Of a stretch of 34,679 nucleotides of DNA, positions 26,175-34,679 are shown piece after piece. Under the pieces are notes generated by a model. That model saw only the letters and a program-made list of their open reading frames with translations. It searched no databases and had not been told where the DNA came from. The position numbers and the translations under genes were made by a program. The stretch's first letter is position 1, and every line of letters starts with the position of its first letter. Source of the stretch: Burkholderiales bacterium (GTDB lineage: Bacteria > Pseudomonadota > Gammaproteobacteria > Burkholderiales > Burkholderiaceae_C); NCBI GenBank assembly GCA_020354665.1, contig CP070653.1:3158402-3193080 (forward strand), written 5' to 3'.

Positions 26175-27362
26175 ATGGGTTCGGTCGGCCACGTCACACC
26201 GCAATCGATGCACTTCAGCGAGCCGCTTGTGCTCGCCAGTGGCGCGCGCTTGCCAGAGTACACGCTCGTGTACGAAACCTACGGCAGGCTCAACGCGGCG
26301 CGCGACAACGCGGTGTTGGTGTGTCACGCGCTCAATGCATCGCACCACGTTGCCGGAACGTACGAAGACGATCCGAAGAACGTGGGATGGTGGGACAACC
26401 TGGTCGGGCCGGGCAAGCCACTCGACACCGACCACTTCTTCGTGATCGGCGTCAACAACCCGGGATCATGCTTCGGCTCGACGGGGCCGGCGTCGATCAA
26501 TCCGGCGACCGGCCGCCGCTGGGGTGCGGACTTTCCGGTTGTCACGGTCGAAGACTGGGTCGACGCCCAGGCGCGGTTGCTCGACGCCCTGGGCATCGAA
26601 CAGCTCGCCGCGGCGATCGGTGGCAGTCTCGGCGGCATGCAGGCGCTCAGCTGGACGATGCGCTACCCGCGTCGCGTGCGTCACAGCATTGCGATCGCGA
26701 CCACGCCCAACCTCTCGGCGCAGAACATCGCATTCAACGAGGTTGCCAGGCGCGCAATCGTCACCGACCCCGAGTTCCACGACGGCCACTACTACGAACA
26801 CGGCACGTTGCCGCGGCGCGGGCTGCGCGTGGCGCGGATGATCGGCCACATCACCTACCTCTCGGACGACGTGATGGCCGAGAAATTCGGTCGTCAGCTT
26901 CGCAACGCCGAACTCGCCTACAGCACGCAGGCGATCGATTTCCAGATCGAGAGCTATCTGCGCTACCAGGGCGAAAAGTTCAGCGAGTACTTCGATGCCA
27001 ACGCGTACCTGCTGATCACCCGTACGCTCGATTACTTCGACCCGGCCCGCCCGCACGGCGGTGACCTCACGCGTGCCTTCGAGGCGGCCGCCGGCAACCG
27101 CTTCCTCATCGTCAGCTTCACCACCGACTGGCGCTTCTCGCCGGAGCGAGGGCGGGAAATTGTCAAGGCGTTGGTCGACAACCGCATCGACGTGAGCTAC
27201 GCGGAGATCGATGCACCGCACGGACACGACGCATTCCTGCTCGACGATCCACGCTATCACGGACTGCTGCGCGCCTACTTCGATCGGATCGTGCGCGACG
27301 GCCCGGTCGCCGGTTCGGCTGGCAAGGGGTCGCTGGCCGTGGGGCAAACGGAGGTGTCGTGA
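26175..27362 (+). CDS. metX: Homoserine O-acyltransferase
   Basis: The enzyme acylates homoserine in the first committed step of methionine synthesis. The 395-residue alpha/beta-hydrolase-fold protein starts with [17 protein letters not shown] and has [12 protein letters not shown]. The nucleophile elbow is [12 protein letters not shown]. The catalytic Asp region is [11 protein letters not shown], and the His is in APHGHDAFL. Acetyl-CoA and succinyl-CoA users share this family, and the acyl donor cannot be decided from sequence here. ATG 26175 fits the family N terminus, but the terminator stem ends only 7 bases before it, so no Shine-Dalgarno sequence is available. Its end overlaps metW (GTGA). 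It is probably controlled by the SAM-II riboswitch. Confidence 0.96.
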   Translation: MGSVGHVTPQSMHFSEPLVLASGARLPEYTLVYETYGRLNAARDNAVLVCHALNASHHVAGTYEDDPKNVGWWDNLVGPGKPLDTDHFFVIGVNNPGSCFGSTGPASINPATGRRWGADFPVVTVEDWVDAQARLLDALGIEQLAAAIGGSLGGMQALSWTMRYPRRVRHSIAIATTPNLSAQNIAFNEVARRAIVTDPEFHDGHYYEHGTLPRRGLRVARMIGHITYLSDDVMAEKFGRQLRNAELAYSTQAIDFQIESYLRYQGEKFSEYFDANAYLLITRTLDYFDPARPHGGDLTRAFEAAAGNRFLIVSFTTDWRFSPERGREIVKALVDNRIDVSYAEIDAPHGHDAFLLDDPRYHGLLRAYFDRIVRDGPVAGSAGKGSLAVGQTEVS

Positions 27363-27943
27363 GCGAGCGCCGCGACATGGAGCGCATCGCCGAGCTGGTG
27401 CCGGCGGGCTCGCGCGTGCTCGACCTCGGCTGCGGCACCGGCGCGCTGCTTGCGCTGCTGCGCGACACGCGCCGCTGCACTGGCTATGGCGTCGAGATCG
27501 ACGACGGCAAAGTGCTCGAGTGCATCAAACGCGGCGTCAATGTGCTGCAACGCAACCTCGACGAGGGGCTCGCGCTGTTCGATGACGGAAGCTTCGACGT
27601 CGTGCTGCAGCTCGATACGCTGCAGAACCTGCGCAACACCGAACAGATGCTGCGCGAGACGGCGCGCGTTGGGCGCATCGGCATCGTGAGCTTCCCCAAC
27701 TTCGCGCATTGGTCCAATCGGCTCTCGGTGCTGCGCGGTCGCATGCCGGTGACGAAGACGCTGCCCTACCAGTGGTACGACACGCCCAACATCCGCGTGG
27801 GCACGTTTGCCGACTTCGAAGTGTTGGCACGCCAATGCGGCCTGCGCGTGCTCGAGTCATTCGGTCTGAGCGAAGGCGAAGTGGTGCGCCGCTGGCCGAA
27901 CCTGCTGGCCAGCACCGCGGTCTTTAAGTTCGATCGCGGCTGA
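27359..27943 (+). CDS. metW: Methionine biosynthesis protein MetW
   Basis: The 194-residue protein has a methyltransferase-like fold. SAM-binding motif I is [34 protein letters not shown] and [10 protein letters not shown], further on, are typical of MetW. MetW occurs next to MetX in many proteobacteria and is thought to assist its activity; an independent methyl transfer has not, to my knowledge, been established. The GTG start at 27359 overlaps the metX stop by 4 bp and has GGAGG upstream, so translation is coupled. About 210 bp without recognisable signals follow before the DUF302 gene. Confidence 0.95.
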   Translation: MSERRDMERIAELVPAGSRVLDLGCGTGALLALLRDTRRCTGYGVEIDDGKVLECIKRGVNVLQRNLDEGLALFDDGSFDVVLQLDTLQNLRNTEQMLRETARVGRIGIVSFPNFAHWSNRLSVLRGRMPVTKTLPYQWYDTPNIRVGTFADFEVLARQCGLRVLESFGLSEGEVVRRWPNLLASTAVFKFDRG

Positions 27944-28153
27944 AGCAAGCGGGTTTGCGCCCCGAGCGGCCGTGCAGGCGCTGCCCGCAGAAGCGCCGCC
28001 CTCCTCGCGCGCGCCGCGTCGCTGCCTGCCGACACGACCGACGCATCTTCGCCGAGGCTCGTTGCCTTCGGTTACCAAAGGATTCACGTCGGTGACACAC
28101 AAGGCGGCCAGACTGGGCCATTCTTCCTGCCCGAGCCACTGAAGGAGCACGCC

Positions 28154-28615
28154 ATGAAGAAGGACGCGTGGCGATTCTGGTTGACCGGTGGTGTGGCCGC
28201 AGTGCTGGCCGCGGCAAGCCAGACCCAGGCGGCGAGCGATCCTTCGCGCATTTCACGCAGCAGCCGTTACTCGGCGGCCGAGACCGCCAAGCGACTGGAG
28301 AGGCTGGCGCGCAAGCGCGGGATGGCAGTCTTCGCGCGGCTCATCTCGCCGCAGCGACATCACCCGGCGGCGCCGGGCCCCGCTCCGGCATTGCTGCTGG
28401 TGCTCGGCACTGACGAGGCGCACACACCCGTATTGCAGGTCGAGCCGGATGCCGCGCTGGATTTGCCATTGACCGTGCGCATCGAAGAGCACGACGGCAA
28501 CACGTCGGTGGTGTTCAGCGAGTCGATCCGGATTTCAGAATACGCGGACTTGCCGAGCGATGTGGTCGAGCGGGTCGCCGCGTTGCCAGAGCTCGTCGAC
28601 GCGGCGGTCAGCTGA
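28154..28615 (+). CDS. Exported DUF302-like protein
   Basis: The protein has 153 residues. A Sec signal peptide (WRFWLTGGVAAVLAAASQTQA) precedes a compact domain. YSAAETAKRLERLARKRGMAVFARL, split here as the start YSAAETAKRLE and MAVFARL, fits the DUF302 opening. LLLVLGTDEAHTPVLQ and AALDLPLTVRIEE fit its central strands, where homologues read LLIFGNP...TPLMQ and ALDLPLK. The function of DUF302 is unknown; some members are periplasmic and may bind small ligands. ATG 28154 has AAGGAG 7 bases upstream. The gene is convergent with amgK. Confidence 0.82.
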   Translation: MKKDAWRFWLTGGVAAVLAAASQTQAASDPSRISRSSRYSAAETAKRLERLARKRGMAVFARLISPQRHHPAAPGPAPALLLVLGTDEAHTPVLQVEPDAALDLPLTVRIEEHDGNTSVVFSESIRISEYADLPSDVVERVAALPELVDAAVS

Positions 28616-28632
28616 CAGCAGCCGGAGGCCCG

Positions 28633-28653
28633 CCGCGATGCACCGCATCGCGG
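28633..28653. terminator. Hairpin between convergent DUF302 and amgK genes
   Basis: CCGCGATGC (28633-28641) and GCATCGCGG (28645-28653) form a 9-bp stem with loop ACC in the 101-bp gap between the two convergent stops. No T run is present, so it may act as a weak bidirectional terminator or 3' end stabiliser. Confidence 0.4.
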
Positions 28654-28716
28654 GCGCTCGTCGCCATCTCGCACGGATGCGGCCAGTGCTTGGCGGCAGC
28701 GAAGCGGTGTCGGCCG

Positions 28717-29763
28717 TCAGCGCAACGTGAAGCCGGTCGTCGTCAGCGGGCCGGCCATCGGCTCGAGCAACTCGATCAGCGGAGTAAGCGGCGCATAGCG
28801 CGTGGCCACTCGCGCCAGGTAGCCGAAGAAGCGTGGCAGGTCGCCGCTGTACTGCGGCTTGTGGTCGCGGTGCTTGAGACGGCAGAAGATCCCCAGCACC
28901 TTGAGGTGGCGCTGCGCGCCCATCCACTCGAGCGCGCGCCAGAATTCGCCGAAGTCCTCCGGCACCGGCAGCGCAGCCCGGCGCGCCTCGTGCCAGTAGC
29001 GCGCTGCCCAGTCGATCTCGCGCTCCTCATCCCATGAGATGAACGCATCGCGCAACAGCGACGCTAGGTCGTACGTGATCGGGCCCGCCACCGCATCCTG
29101 GAAATCGAGGATGCCGGGGTTCGGATCGGCCACCATCAGGTTGCGCGGCATCCAGTCACGGTGCACGGCCACGCGCGGCTGAGCGAGCGCACTGTCGATC
29201 AAGCCGCGGCAGGTGCGTTGCCACTGCGCGCGCTGCGCGTCGCCCCACGAATGGCCAAACTCGCGCTCGACGCACCAGGTCGGGAAAAGGTCGAGCTCGC
29301 GCTGCAGCAGGGCTTCGTCGTACGGCGGCAGCGTGCGCATGTCGGCCTGCGACTGCCAGCGCACCAGCGCTGCGATCGCATCGCGCATCAGGCGATCGGC
29401 CTGGCTGGCACTGGCCGCCCGCAACGCATCCAGATAGAGCAACCGACCGAGGTCGGACAGCAACAGGAAGCCGCGCTCGACGTCAGCCTCGATCACTCGC
29501 GGGGCATTCAGGCCGGCGTCGGCCAGCATCGAGGCGACGTGCATGAACGGCCGCACGTTCTCCTGTGGCGGCGGGGCGTCCATCACGATGAAGCTGGTGT
29601 CTTCTCCCTGCACCCGCAGGTAGCGGCGGAAGCTCGCGTCGCTCGATGCCGGCACCAGCGTCTGCGCGCGCAGCCCATGGCGCGCGGCGATCGCGTCGAA
29701 CCACTGTTCGAAATCCTGTTTACGGCGATCGTCGCTCCAGGCGACGGTCTGGGCATCGTTCAT
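28717..29763 (-). CDS. amgK: N-acetylmuramate/N-acetylglucosamine kinase AmgK
   Basis: The 348-residue aminoglycoside-phosphotransferase-fold kinase phosphorylates the anomeric OH of MurNAc or GlcNAc in cell-wall recycling. It has the nucleotide-binding SSDASFRRYLRV and VMDAPPP, the catalytic loop VHRDWMPRNLMV, and the metal-binding ILDFQDAVAGP. In pseudomonads amgK pairs with murU and sits beside lptD-surA; here it is divergent from lptD and no murU is present between 28.7 kb and the convergent DUF302 gene. ATG 29763 is chosen for homology; there is no strong ribosome binding site, and an in-frame ATG at 29841 also exists. Confidence 0.9.
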   Translation of the reverse strand: MNDAQTVAWSDDRRKQDFEQWFDAIAARHGLRAQTLVPASSDASFRRYLRVQGEDTSFIVMDAPPPQENVRPFMHVASMLADAGLNAPRVIEADVERGFLLLSDLGRLLYLDALRAASASQADRLMRDAIAALVRWQSQADMRTLPPYDEALLQRELDLFPTWCVEREFGHSWGDAQRAQWQRTCRGLIDSALAQPRVAVHRDWMPRNLMVADPNPGILDFQDAVAGPITYDLASLLRDAFISWDEEREIDWAARYWHEARRAALPVPEDFGEFWRALEWMGAQRHLKVLGIFCRLKHRDHKPQYSGDLPRFFGYLARVATRYAPLTPLIELLEPMAGPLTTTGFTLR

Positions 29764-29831
29764 CGAAGGGGCGCATGCCGCCGTTGCAGCGCTTGAATAC
29801 GGGCCGGCGCGGGGCCGCTGGAAGGCTCGCG

Positions 29832-29837
29832 GATAAT
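29832..29837 (+). promoter_or_regulatory. Possible -10 element for lptD-surA-rsmA
   Basis: GATAAT lies 136 bp before the lptD ATG and only two bases from a minus-strand TAGAAT. No -35 at standard spacing is seen. The match is plausible only because the region is locally AT-rich. Confidence 0.3.
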
Positions 29838-29839
29838 TC

Positions 29840-29845
29840 ATTCTA
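29840..29845 (-). promoter_or_regulatory. Possible -10 element for amgK
   Basis: Minus-strand TAGAAT (in TTTGTAGAATG) lies 77 bp before the amgK ATG. It nearly overlaps the plus-strand GATAAT, so the two divergent promoters would compete for RNA polymerase. Confidence 0.35.
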
Positions 29846-29852
29846 CAAACTG

Positions 29853-29871
29853 CCGTCTTGATGAAAGACGG
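29853..29871. repeat. Inverted repeat in the amgK-lptD intergenic region
   Basis: CCGTCTT (29853-29859) and AAGACGG (29865-29871) flank GATGA. It lies just upstream of the amgK -10 and within the presumed lptD leader, so it could be an operator or a leader hairpin. Confidence 0.4.
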
Positions 29872-29972
29872 GTCGAACGGGTCGGGCGCCGCATTGACGT
29901 CCAGCGGGCCGTCCCGTCTGTCCTCCGTCATTTGCTCGTCTTGGCCTGCCGGTGTCCCTCAACGCCGTATCA

Positions 29973-32345
29973 ATGAGCACTCGCCTGCGGTGCCTGGTGC
30001 GGGCCGTGGCGGGGCTCCTGTGTCTGGCGGCCGGCCTGCCGGCATCGGGCCAGAGTGCCGATTCGGTCGGGCCATCCGCGAGCGGCACCGCACCCATACC
30101 GGCTTGGGCTGGCGAGGCGGTGCGCCGGCTGCCGATCGTCGTTCGTGGTCAGCGCGTGCACGGACAGATCGACGGGCAGACCGTGGTCGAAGGCGATGCT
30201 GAGCTGAGCCAAGGGGGGCTGCTGTTGCGTGCCGATCGGCTCAACTACGACCCGGCCTCGGATCGCGCCACGGCCAGCGGCAACGTGCAGATCAGCCGCG
30301 ACGGCGATCGGTACGGCGGCCGCGAGCTACAGCTGCAGCTCGGTGGCTTCGAGGGCTTCTTTGTCGAGCCAACGTACTTCTTTTCGAGAGTGGGCGCTGG
30401 CGGAAATGCTTCGCGTGTCGATTTCATCGGGTCGCAGCGCTTGCAGGCCACCGATGCCACGTACTCGAGCTGCCGCGCCGACACGCCCGACGGTCCAGCG
30501 TGGGAGCTGCGAATGTCTCGGATGCGGCTGGACTTCGAGGCGAACGAGGGCACCGCAGAGGGTGCCGTGCTTCGTTTCAAGGGGGTGCCGATCCTGGCCG
30601 CGCCGGTATTGACCTTTCCCGTAACCGAGGATCGCAAGTCGGGTTGGTTGCCGCCGAGCTTGAGCATCGACGACAAGGGCGGCGTCGGCCTGGCGGTGCC
30701 CTACTACTGGAACATCGCGCCCGACCGCGACGCGACGCTGACGCCGTTGTTCTACTCGCGCCGCGGCCTCGGGCTCGGCAGTGAATACCGCTACCTCACG
30801 CCGAATTTCGGGGGGACGCTGGGTCTGAATGTCCTACCCGACGATCGCGTCGCCGCGCGCTCGCGATGGGCGCTCAGAGTGAACCATGATGCCGCGCCGC
30901 AGTCGGCATGGGATTACCGTCTGTTCGCCCGTCGGGTGTCGGACGATGCGTACTGGAAGGACTTCCCGGGCGGCGCCGACACCCTGATGCCGCGCCTGCT
31001 GCCGCTGGACGCGCAGGCGCGCCGTCGCTTTGCACGGGCGCTGGGCGACTTTGAGATCTATGGCCGGGTGCAGGGCTGGCAGGTGCTGCAGGATCCTGAC
31101 CCGCTCGCACGCATCGAGGCGCCCTACCAGCGTGCGCCGCAGCTTGGCGTGCGCGCCAGTGCGCAAGTCGGTGGTGGGCTCGAACTCGCGCTGCAAGGTG
31201 AGGTCAACCGCTTCGTGCTGCCGGACGGCGAGGCCGATCCGGCGCGCAACACCGGTGTGCGCGCGCACGGGCAGGGCAGCTTGGCGTGGCCCTGGCGCAC
31301 GCCCGGTTGGTCGCTCGTGCCGAAGATGAGCGTCAACGCAGCGACATACCGCACCGATCAACCACTGGCTGACGGTAGCGATCAGGTCACTCGCGTCATC
31401 CCCTCGCTCAGTGTCGACAGCGCCTGGATCTTCGAGCGCGACAGCACCTGGTTCGGCCGCGCGGTGCACCAGACACTCGAGCCGCGATTCCTGTACGTCA
31501 ACACGCCGTACGTCGACCAAGACCTGGTGCCGAATTTCGATGCGGCCGGCAAGGATTTCAACTTCGATTCGATCTTCACGGAGAACGCGTTCTCGGGGAT
31601 CGACCGCATCTCCGATGCGCACCAGCTCACCGCGGGCGTGACGACGCGGCTGATCGACCCGGGGAACGGCGCGGAGATGATGCGTCTAGGTGTCGCACAG
31701 CGCTATCTGTTTCGCGAGCAGCGCGTCACCCCGGATGGCATCCCCTTCACGCAGCGCTTCTCAGACATCCTGCTGTTCGGTTCGACATCGATGGTGCCGC
31801 GATGGACGCTCGATGCGTCGCTGCAGTACAGCCCGGAGCTCGGCACGACGATGCGTTCGATCCTTGGCGCGCGCTATTCCCCCGGGCCGTTTCGGACCGT
31901 CTCGGTGACCCACCGGTTCACTCGCGACACCAGCGAGCAGCTCGAACTGGCCTGGCAATGGCCGATCGCCGGGCCGCCGCCCGATCCGGCGGGAGCCGTA
32001 GCGAGCGCGACGCCACTCGCGCGGGCCGTTGGCGGTGCCGCGGCGTCTTGCACCGGCTCGTGGTACTCGGTCGGACGAGTCAATTACAGCATGCGCGACA
32101 GCCGCATCACCGATTCGCTGATCGGCTTCGAATACGATGCCGGCTGCTGGATCGGTCGCATCGTGGCCCAGCGGCTGTCGACCGGTCGCACCGAGGCGAC
32201 CACCCAGCTGATGCTTCAGCTCGAGCTGGTCGGCCTGTCCAGGCTGGGTTCGAATCCATTGCAGACGCTGAAGGACAATATCCCTGGCTACCGGCTGCTG
32301 CGTGAGGACCGTGCAGCACCGGCAACGGGATCTGATCATGATTGA
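29973..32345 (+). CDS. lptD: LPS-assembly outer-membrane protein LptD
   Basis: LptD inserts lipopolysaccharide into the outer membrane with LptE. The 790-residue precursor has a signal peptide (RCLVRAVAGLLCLAAGLPASG). An LptA-like jelly-roll follows (about residues 55-165, with GDAELSQGGLLLRADRLNYD and GNVQISRDGDRYGG). The C-terminal beta barrel starts around DRKSGWLPPS. Only three cysteines remain in the mature protein (C167, C693, C725), against the four of E. coli. ATG 29973 is chosen since the signal peptide starts there; an in-frame GTG lies at 29952. It overlaps surA by 8 bp. Confidence 0.95.
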   Translation: MSTRLRCLVRAVAGLLCLAAGLPASGQSADSVGPSASGTAPIPAWAGEAVRRLPIVVRGQRVHGQIDGQTVVEGDAELSQGGLLLRADRLNYDPASDRATASGNVQISRDGDRYGGRELQLQLGGFEGFFVEPTYFFSRVGAGGNASRVDFIGSQRLQATDATYSSCRADTPDGPAWELRMSRMRLDFEANEGTAEGAVLRFKGVPILAAPVLTFPVTEDRKSGWLPPSLSIDDKGGVGLAVPYYWNIAPDRDATLTPLFYSRRGLGLGSEYRYLTPNFGGTLGLNVLPDDRVAARSRWALRVNHDAAPQSAWDYRLFARRVSDDAYWKDFPGGADTLMPRLLPLDAQARRRFARALGDFEIYGRVQGWQVLQDPDPLARIEAPYQRAPQLGVRASAQVGGGLELALQGEVNRFVLPDGEADPARNTGVRAHGQGSLAWPWRTPGWSLVPKMSVNAATYRTDQPLADGSDQVTRVIPSLSVDSAWIFERDSTWFGRAVHQTLEPRFLYVNTPYVDQDLVPNFDAAGKDFNFDSIFTENAFSGIDRISDAHQLTAGVTTRLIDPGNGAEMMRLGVAQRYLFREQRVTPDGIPFTQRFSDILLFGSTSMVPRWTLDASLQYSPELGTTMRSILGARYSPGPFRTVSVTHRFTRDTSEQLELAWQWPIAGPPPDPAGAVASATPLARAVGGAAASCTGSWYSVGRVNYSMRDSRITDSLIGFEYDAGCWIGRIVAQRLSTGRTEATTQLMLQLELVGLSRLGSNPLQTLKDNIPGYRLLREDRAAPATGSDHD

Positions 32346-33693
32346 AGTCACCGTGTCTCACCGAACGTGGCGCTGCTGGCAGGGCGGCGCGCTGGCCCTG
32401 CTCCTGATGGTGCACGCGCTGCCTGCAGCGGCGCAGACGCCGCCGCGCGCGCCGACGCCGCGCAGTGCCGACTACATCGCTGCCGTCGTCAACCAGGAAC
32501 TGGTGACGGCCAGCGAGGTCGAGCTGCGCCTCGCAAGCATCCGCGCGGATGCGCAGCGCGCGGGGGCGCGCTTGCCGCCCGAGGCGCAATTGCGCCGGCA
32601 GGTGCTCGACGATCTGATCGCCGAGCGAGTCATCGTGACCTATGCGCGCGACAGTGGCGTGCGCGTCGATGAAAGCGAAATCGATCGCGCGGTCGCCAGC
32701 GTCGCGGCGCAGAACCAGCTGACGGTGGATCAGCTGCGCGACCGGCTGCGCAGCGAGGGAATCAACCTGACGCGGTTTCGCGCGTCGCTGCGCGAACGCC
32801 TGCTCGTCGAGCGCGTGCGCGAGCGCGAGGTGACGTCGCGCATCCGCATTTCCGATGCGGAGATCGACGCCTTTCTGGCCAAGCAGCGCGCCGCGGCCAG
32901 CGCCGCCACGGAACTCAACATCGCACAGATCCTCGTCACGGTGCCGGAGGGTGCGAGCGATGCGATGGTGGCCGAGCGCCGTGCGCGAGCCGAACAGGCG
33001 CTTGCGCGCGTGAGGGCCGGGGAGGACTTCGCACGCGTCGCGCGTGAGGTGTCCGAGGACGGCAACCGAGAGCGTGGTGGCGAGATCGGCCCGCGCAATG
33101 TGGACCGGTTGCCTGATGTTTTCGTCAACGCCGTCCAGCCATTGCAGCCCGGCGAGGTCGCCCCAGCGCTGCTTCGCACCGGCGCCGGGTTCCACGTGCT
33201 CAAGCTCATCGACCGCCAGAAGTCAGCCGGGCCCACCGTCGTGCAGACGCGTGTGCAACACATCCTGCTGCGGCCGTCGGCGCAGGCGAGTGAACAGGCT
33301 GCTGCGGCGCGGCTGGCCGCATTCAAGCGGCAGGTCGAGAGCAGTGCGAATCGCTCCGAGGCGTTCGCAGCGCTCGCACGAGAGTTCTCCGAGGACGGCA
33401 GCGCTGCCGGCGGCGGCGACCTCGGCTGGGCGTCTCCCGGCGCCTTCGTGCCGGAGTTCGAGCTTGCGATGGACGCATTGCCGATCGGTGGCGTCTCCGA
33501 GCCAGTGCTGTCGCGCTTCGGCGTGCACCTGATCCATGTCGTCGATCGGCGCCGCACCACCCCCGACCTCAAGCAGCTGCGCGAACAGGCTCGCAACGCG
33601 CTGCGAGAACAAAGATTCCAGACTGCGTACGAGGAGTGGGTACGCGACCTGCGGGCACGGGCCTACATCGAACTGCGCGAACCGCCGCAGTGA
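32338..33693 (+). CDS. surA: Periplasmic chaperone and peptidyl-prolyl isomerase SurA
   Basis: SurA escorts outer-membrane proteins, LptD among them, through the periplasm. The 451-residue precursor has a signal peptide ending ALPAAAQT. The SurA N-terminal chaperone domain follows (about 40-190, starting [17 protein letters not shown]). Two parvulin domains come next: the first starts [13 protein letters not shown], the second starts [10 protein letters not shown] and contains GGGDLGW. A C-terminal helix ends the protein. ATG 32338 overlaps the lptD stop. The pdxA gene often found after surA is missing; rsmA follows directly. Confidence 0.96.
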   Translation: MIEVTVSHRTWRCWQGGALALLLMVHALPAAAQTPPRAPTPRSADYIAAVVNQELVTASEVELRLASIRADAQRAGARLPPEAQLRRQVLDDLIAERVIVTYARDSGVRVDESEIDRAVASVAAQNQLTVDQLRDRLRSEGINLTRFRASLRERLLVERVREREVTSRIRISDAEIDAFLAKQRAAASAATELNIAQILVTVPEGASDAMVAERRARAEQALARVRAGEDFARVAREVSEDGNRERGGEIGPRNVDRLPDVFVNAVQPLQPGEVAPALLRTGAGFHVLKLIDRQKSAGPTVVQTRVQHILLRPSAQASEQAAAARLAAFKRQVESSANRSEAFAALAREFSEDGSAAGGGDLGWASPGAFVPEFELAMDALPIGGVSEPVLSRFGVHLIHVVDRRRTTPDLKQLREQARNALREQRFQTAYEEWVRDLRARAYIELREPPQ

Positions 33694-33716
33694 CTCGCGG
33701 CCGCGCCGGCGACGCT

Positions 33717-34481
33717 GTGAGGCACGTGGCGCGCCGGCGCTTCGGGCAGCACTTCCTGGTCGACCAGGGCGTGATTGCGGCGATCGTCCGCGCGATCGAC
33801 CCCCGGCCCGGCCAGGCGCTCGTCGAGATCGGGCCGGGCCTGGGCGCAATGACACAGCCGCTGCTCGATCGGTGTGGCTCCCTGACGGTGATCGAAATCG
33901 ACCGCGATCTCGCGCGTCGGTTGCGGGTGCTGCCGGGCCTGACGGTCATCGAGTCGGACGTGCTGCGCGTCGACTTCGGCGCGCTTGCGGCGGCGCGCGG
34001 CGCAAGGCTACGCGTCGTCGGCAATCTGCCCTACAACATCTCGACGCCGATTCTCTTCCACCTGCTCGGCGCGGCCGCACAGGTCGTCGACCAGCACTTC
34101 ATGCTGCAGAAGGAGGTGGTCGACCGGATCGTGGCGCGCCCCGGCGGGAAGGACTACGGACGCCTGACAGTCATGCTGCAGTGGCGCTACACGGTCGACC
34201 GGGCGCTCGAGGTGCCGACCGCGGCGTTCAATCCGCCGCCACGAGTGAAATCGTCGCTGGTGCGCATGGTGCCCCGACAGCCCCGGCCAGACGTCGATCC
34301 GGCTTGTCTCGGCGAGATCGTGACGGTGGCCTTCTCGCAACGGCGCAAGTTGCTGCGGCACGCGCTCGGCCGCTGGCTCGAGCAGCGCGGATACTCCGGT
34401 CGATTCGAGCTGCAACGGCGGGCCGAAGAGGTGTCCGTCGACGAGTACGTCGCGCTCGCGCGGTCCCTCGGCGTCTGCTGA
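33717..34481 (+). CDS. rsmA: 16S rRNA dimethyladenosine transferase
   Basis: RsmA (KsgA) dimethylates two adjacent adenines near the 3' end of 16S rRNA during 30S maturation. From GTG 33717 the protein has 254 residues and begins [15 protein letters not shown], the usual N terminus. SAM motif I is [11 protein letters not shown], the acidic motif II is VIEIDRDLA, and the catalytic motif is NLPYN. An earlier GTG at 33690 would overlap the surA stop (GTGA), suggesting coupling, and adds 9 residues; both starts are possible. The lptD-surA-rsmA order fits one transcription unit. Confidence 0.94.
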   Translation: MRHVARRRFGQHFLVDQGVIAAIVRAIDPRPGQALVEIGPGLGAMTQPLLDRCGSLTVIEIDRDLARRLRVLPGLTVIESDVLRVDFGALAAARGARLRVVGNLPYNISTPILFHLLGAAAQVVDQHFMLQKEVVDRIVARPGGKDYGRLTVMLQWRYTVDRALEVPTAAFNPPPRVKSSLVRMVPRQPRPDVDPACLGEIVTVAFSQRRKLLRHALGRWLEQRGYSGRFELQRRAEEVSVDEYVALARSLGVC

Positions 34482-34518
34482 CCCGGCTTGCGAGGAGCAA
34501 GGCCGCGATCGCTGCCTC

Positions 34519-34549
34519 AAAACAGAACGAGCGGCCTCGCGACCGCTCG
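34519..34549 (-). terminator. Intrinsic terminator of a minus-strand gene entering from the right
   Basis: On the minus strand CGAGCGG (34549-34543) pairs with CCGCTCG (34534-34528) around an 8-base loop and is followed by TTCTGTTTT. It lies 27 bp after the minus-strand stop at 34576. Part of the stem could also help end the rsmA transcript, but that side lacks a T run. Confidence 0.7.
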
Positions 34550-34575
34550 CAGGGATCGACTCGCCCGCGCGTGCT

Positions 34576-34679
34576 TCAGGCGGGCGTGAGCAACATTGCA
34601 GTGTCGAACACGCTGCTCATCGGCGGCATGTTCATGCCGAAGCCGCTGTTCGACACACTTTTCGACGCGCTCTTCGGCG
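34576..34679 (-). CDS. C-terminal end of an unidentified protein, gene continues past the window
   Basis: The minus-strand frame is open from the window edge to TGA at 34578-34576. It reads ...SVSNSGFGMNMPPMSSV and FDTAMLLTPA at the end, low-complexity and Ser/Met-rich. The good intrinsic terminator just downstream supports a real gene end here. About 34 residues are too few to identify the family, and the other frames are not excluded. Confidence 0.5.
   Translation of the reverse strand, partial: PKSASKSVSNSGFGMNMPPMSSVFDTAMLLTPA

Noticed and set aside
25812-26435. Minus-strand 207-codon frame covering the riboswitch and the metX start
   Set aside because: No ribosome binding site or motif; the plus strand has a promoter, aptamer, terminator and metX.

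Overview
The window reads as a chromosomal segment of a GC-rich proteobacterium, most likely a betaproteobacterium near Burkholderiales. The evidence is very high GC with almost no spacer DNA, an amgK/lptD/surA/rsmA block, a metX-metW pair, an E. coli-length PurB, and a GC-rich intergenic element of a kind I associate with Burkholderiales. I see no rRNA, tRNA, IS element, CRISPR array or prophage.

Left part (1-7.5 kb): the 3' part of a geranylgeranyl-reductase-like FAD oxidoreductase; a zinc-ribbon metallopeptidase on the opposite strand; a 58-codon remnant of a class II glutamine amidotransferase; an M14 carboxypeptidase; and a large multi-PAS hybrid histidine kinase whose phospho-accepting His is replaced by Asp.

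Centre (7.7-23.1 kb): a nucleobase and nucleoside block. On the minus strand, in transcription order, are a BmpA-type nucleoside-binding protein, a double ABC ATPase, two permeases, cytidine deaminase, purine nucleoside phosphorylase, deoxyribose-phosphate aldolase, a lipoprotein 5'-nucleotidase and thymidine phosphorylase, followed by purB and pyrF. Most junctions overlap or are only a few bases long. Divergent from this operon is a three-gene plus-strand operon: a GTP-cyclohydrolase-II-like protein (URC1/urg1 type), a DUF1688 protein (URC4/urg3 type) and uracil phosphoribosyltransferase (URC6/urg2 type). This is the gene set of the fungal URC uracil-catabolism route. Together the two operons suggest a route from external nucleotides to nucleosides, import, deamination and phosphorolysis to free bases and deoxyribose phosphate, and then breakdown of uracil by way of UMP. 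A perfect 13-bp inverted repeat lies between the divergent operons.

Right part (23.3-34.7 kb): a glutathione S-transferase; an atypical LuxR-type response regulator; a hydrolase with a full fluoroacetate-dehalogenase active-site set; a metX-metW methionine operon preceded by a promoter, a SAM-II riboswitch and an intrinsic terminator; a secreted DUF302 protein; the cell-wall-recycling kinase amgK, divergent from lptD-surA-rsmA; and, at the right edge, the tail of a minus-strand gene with its terminator.

The strongest candidates for further study are the nucleoside-salvage plus URC divergon, the SAM-II/terminator leader, the His-less hybrid kinase, and the amidotransferase remnant. All family calls come from reading motifs; no database search was run.
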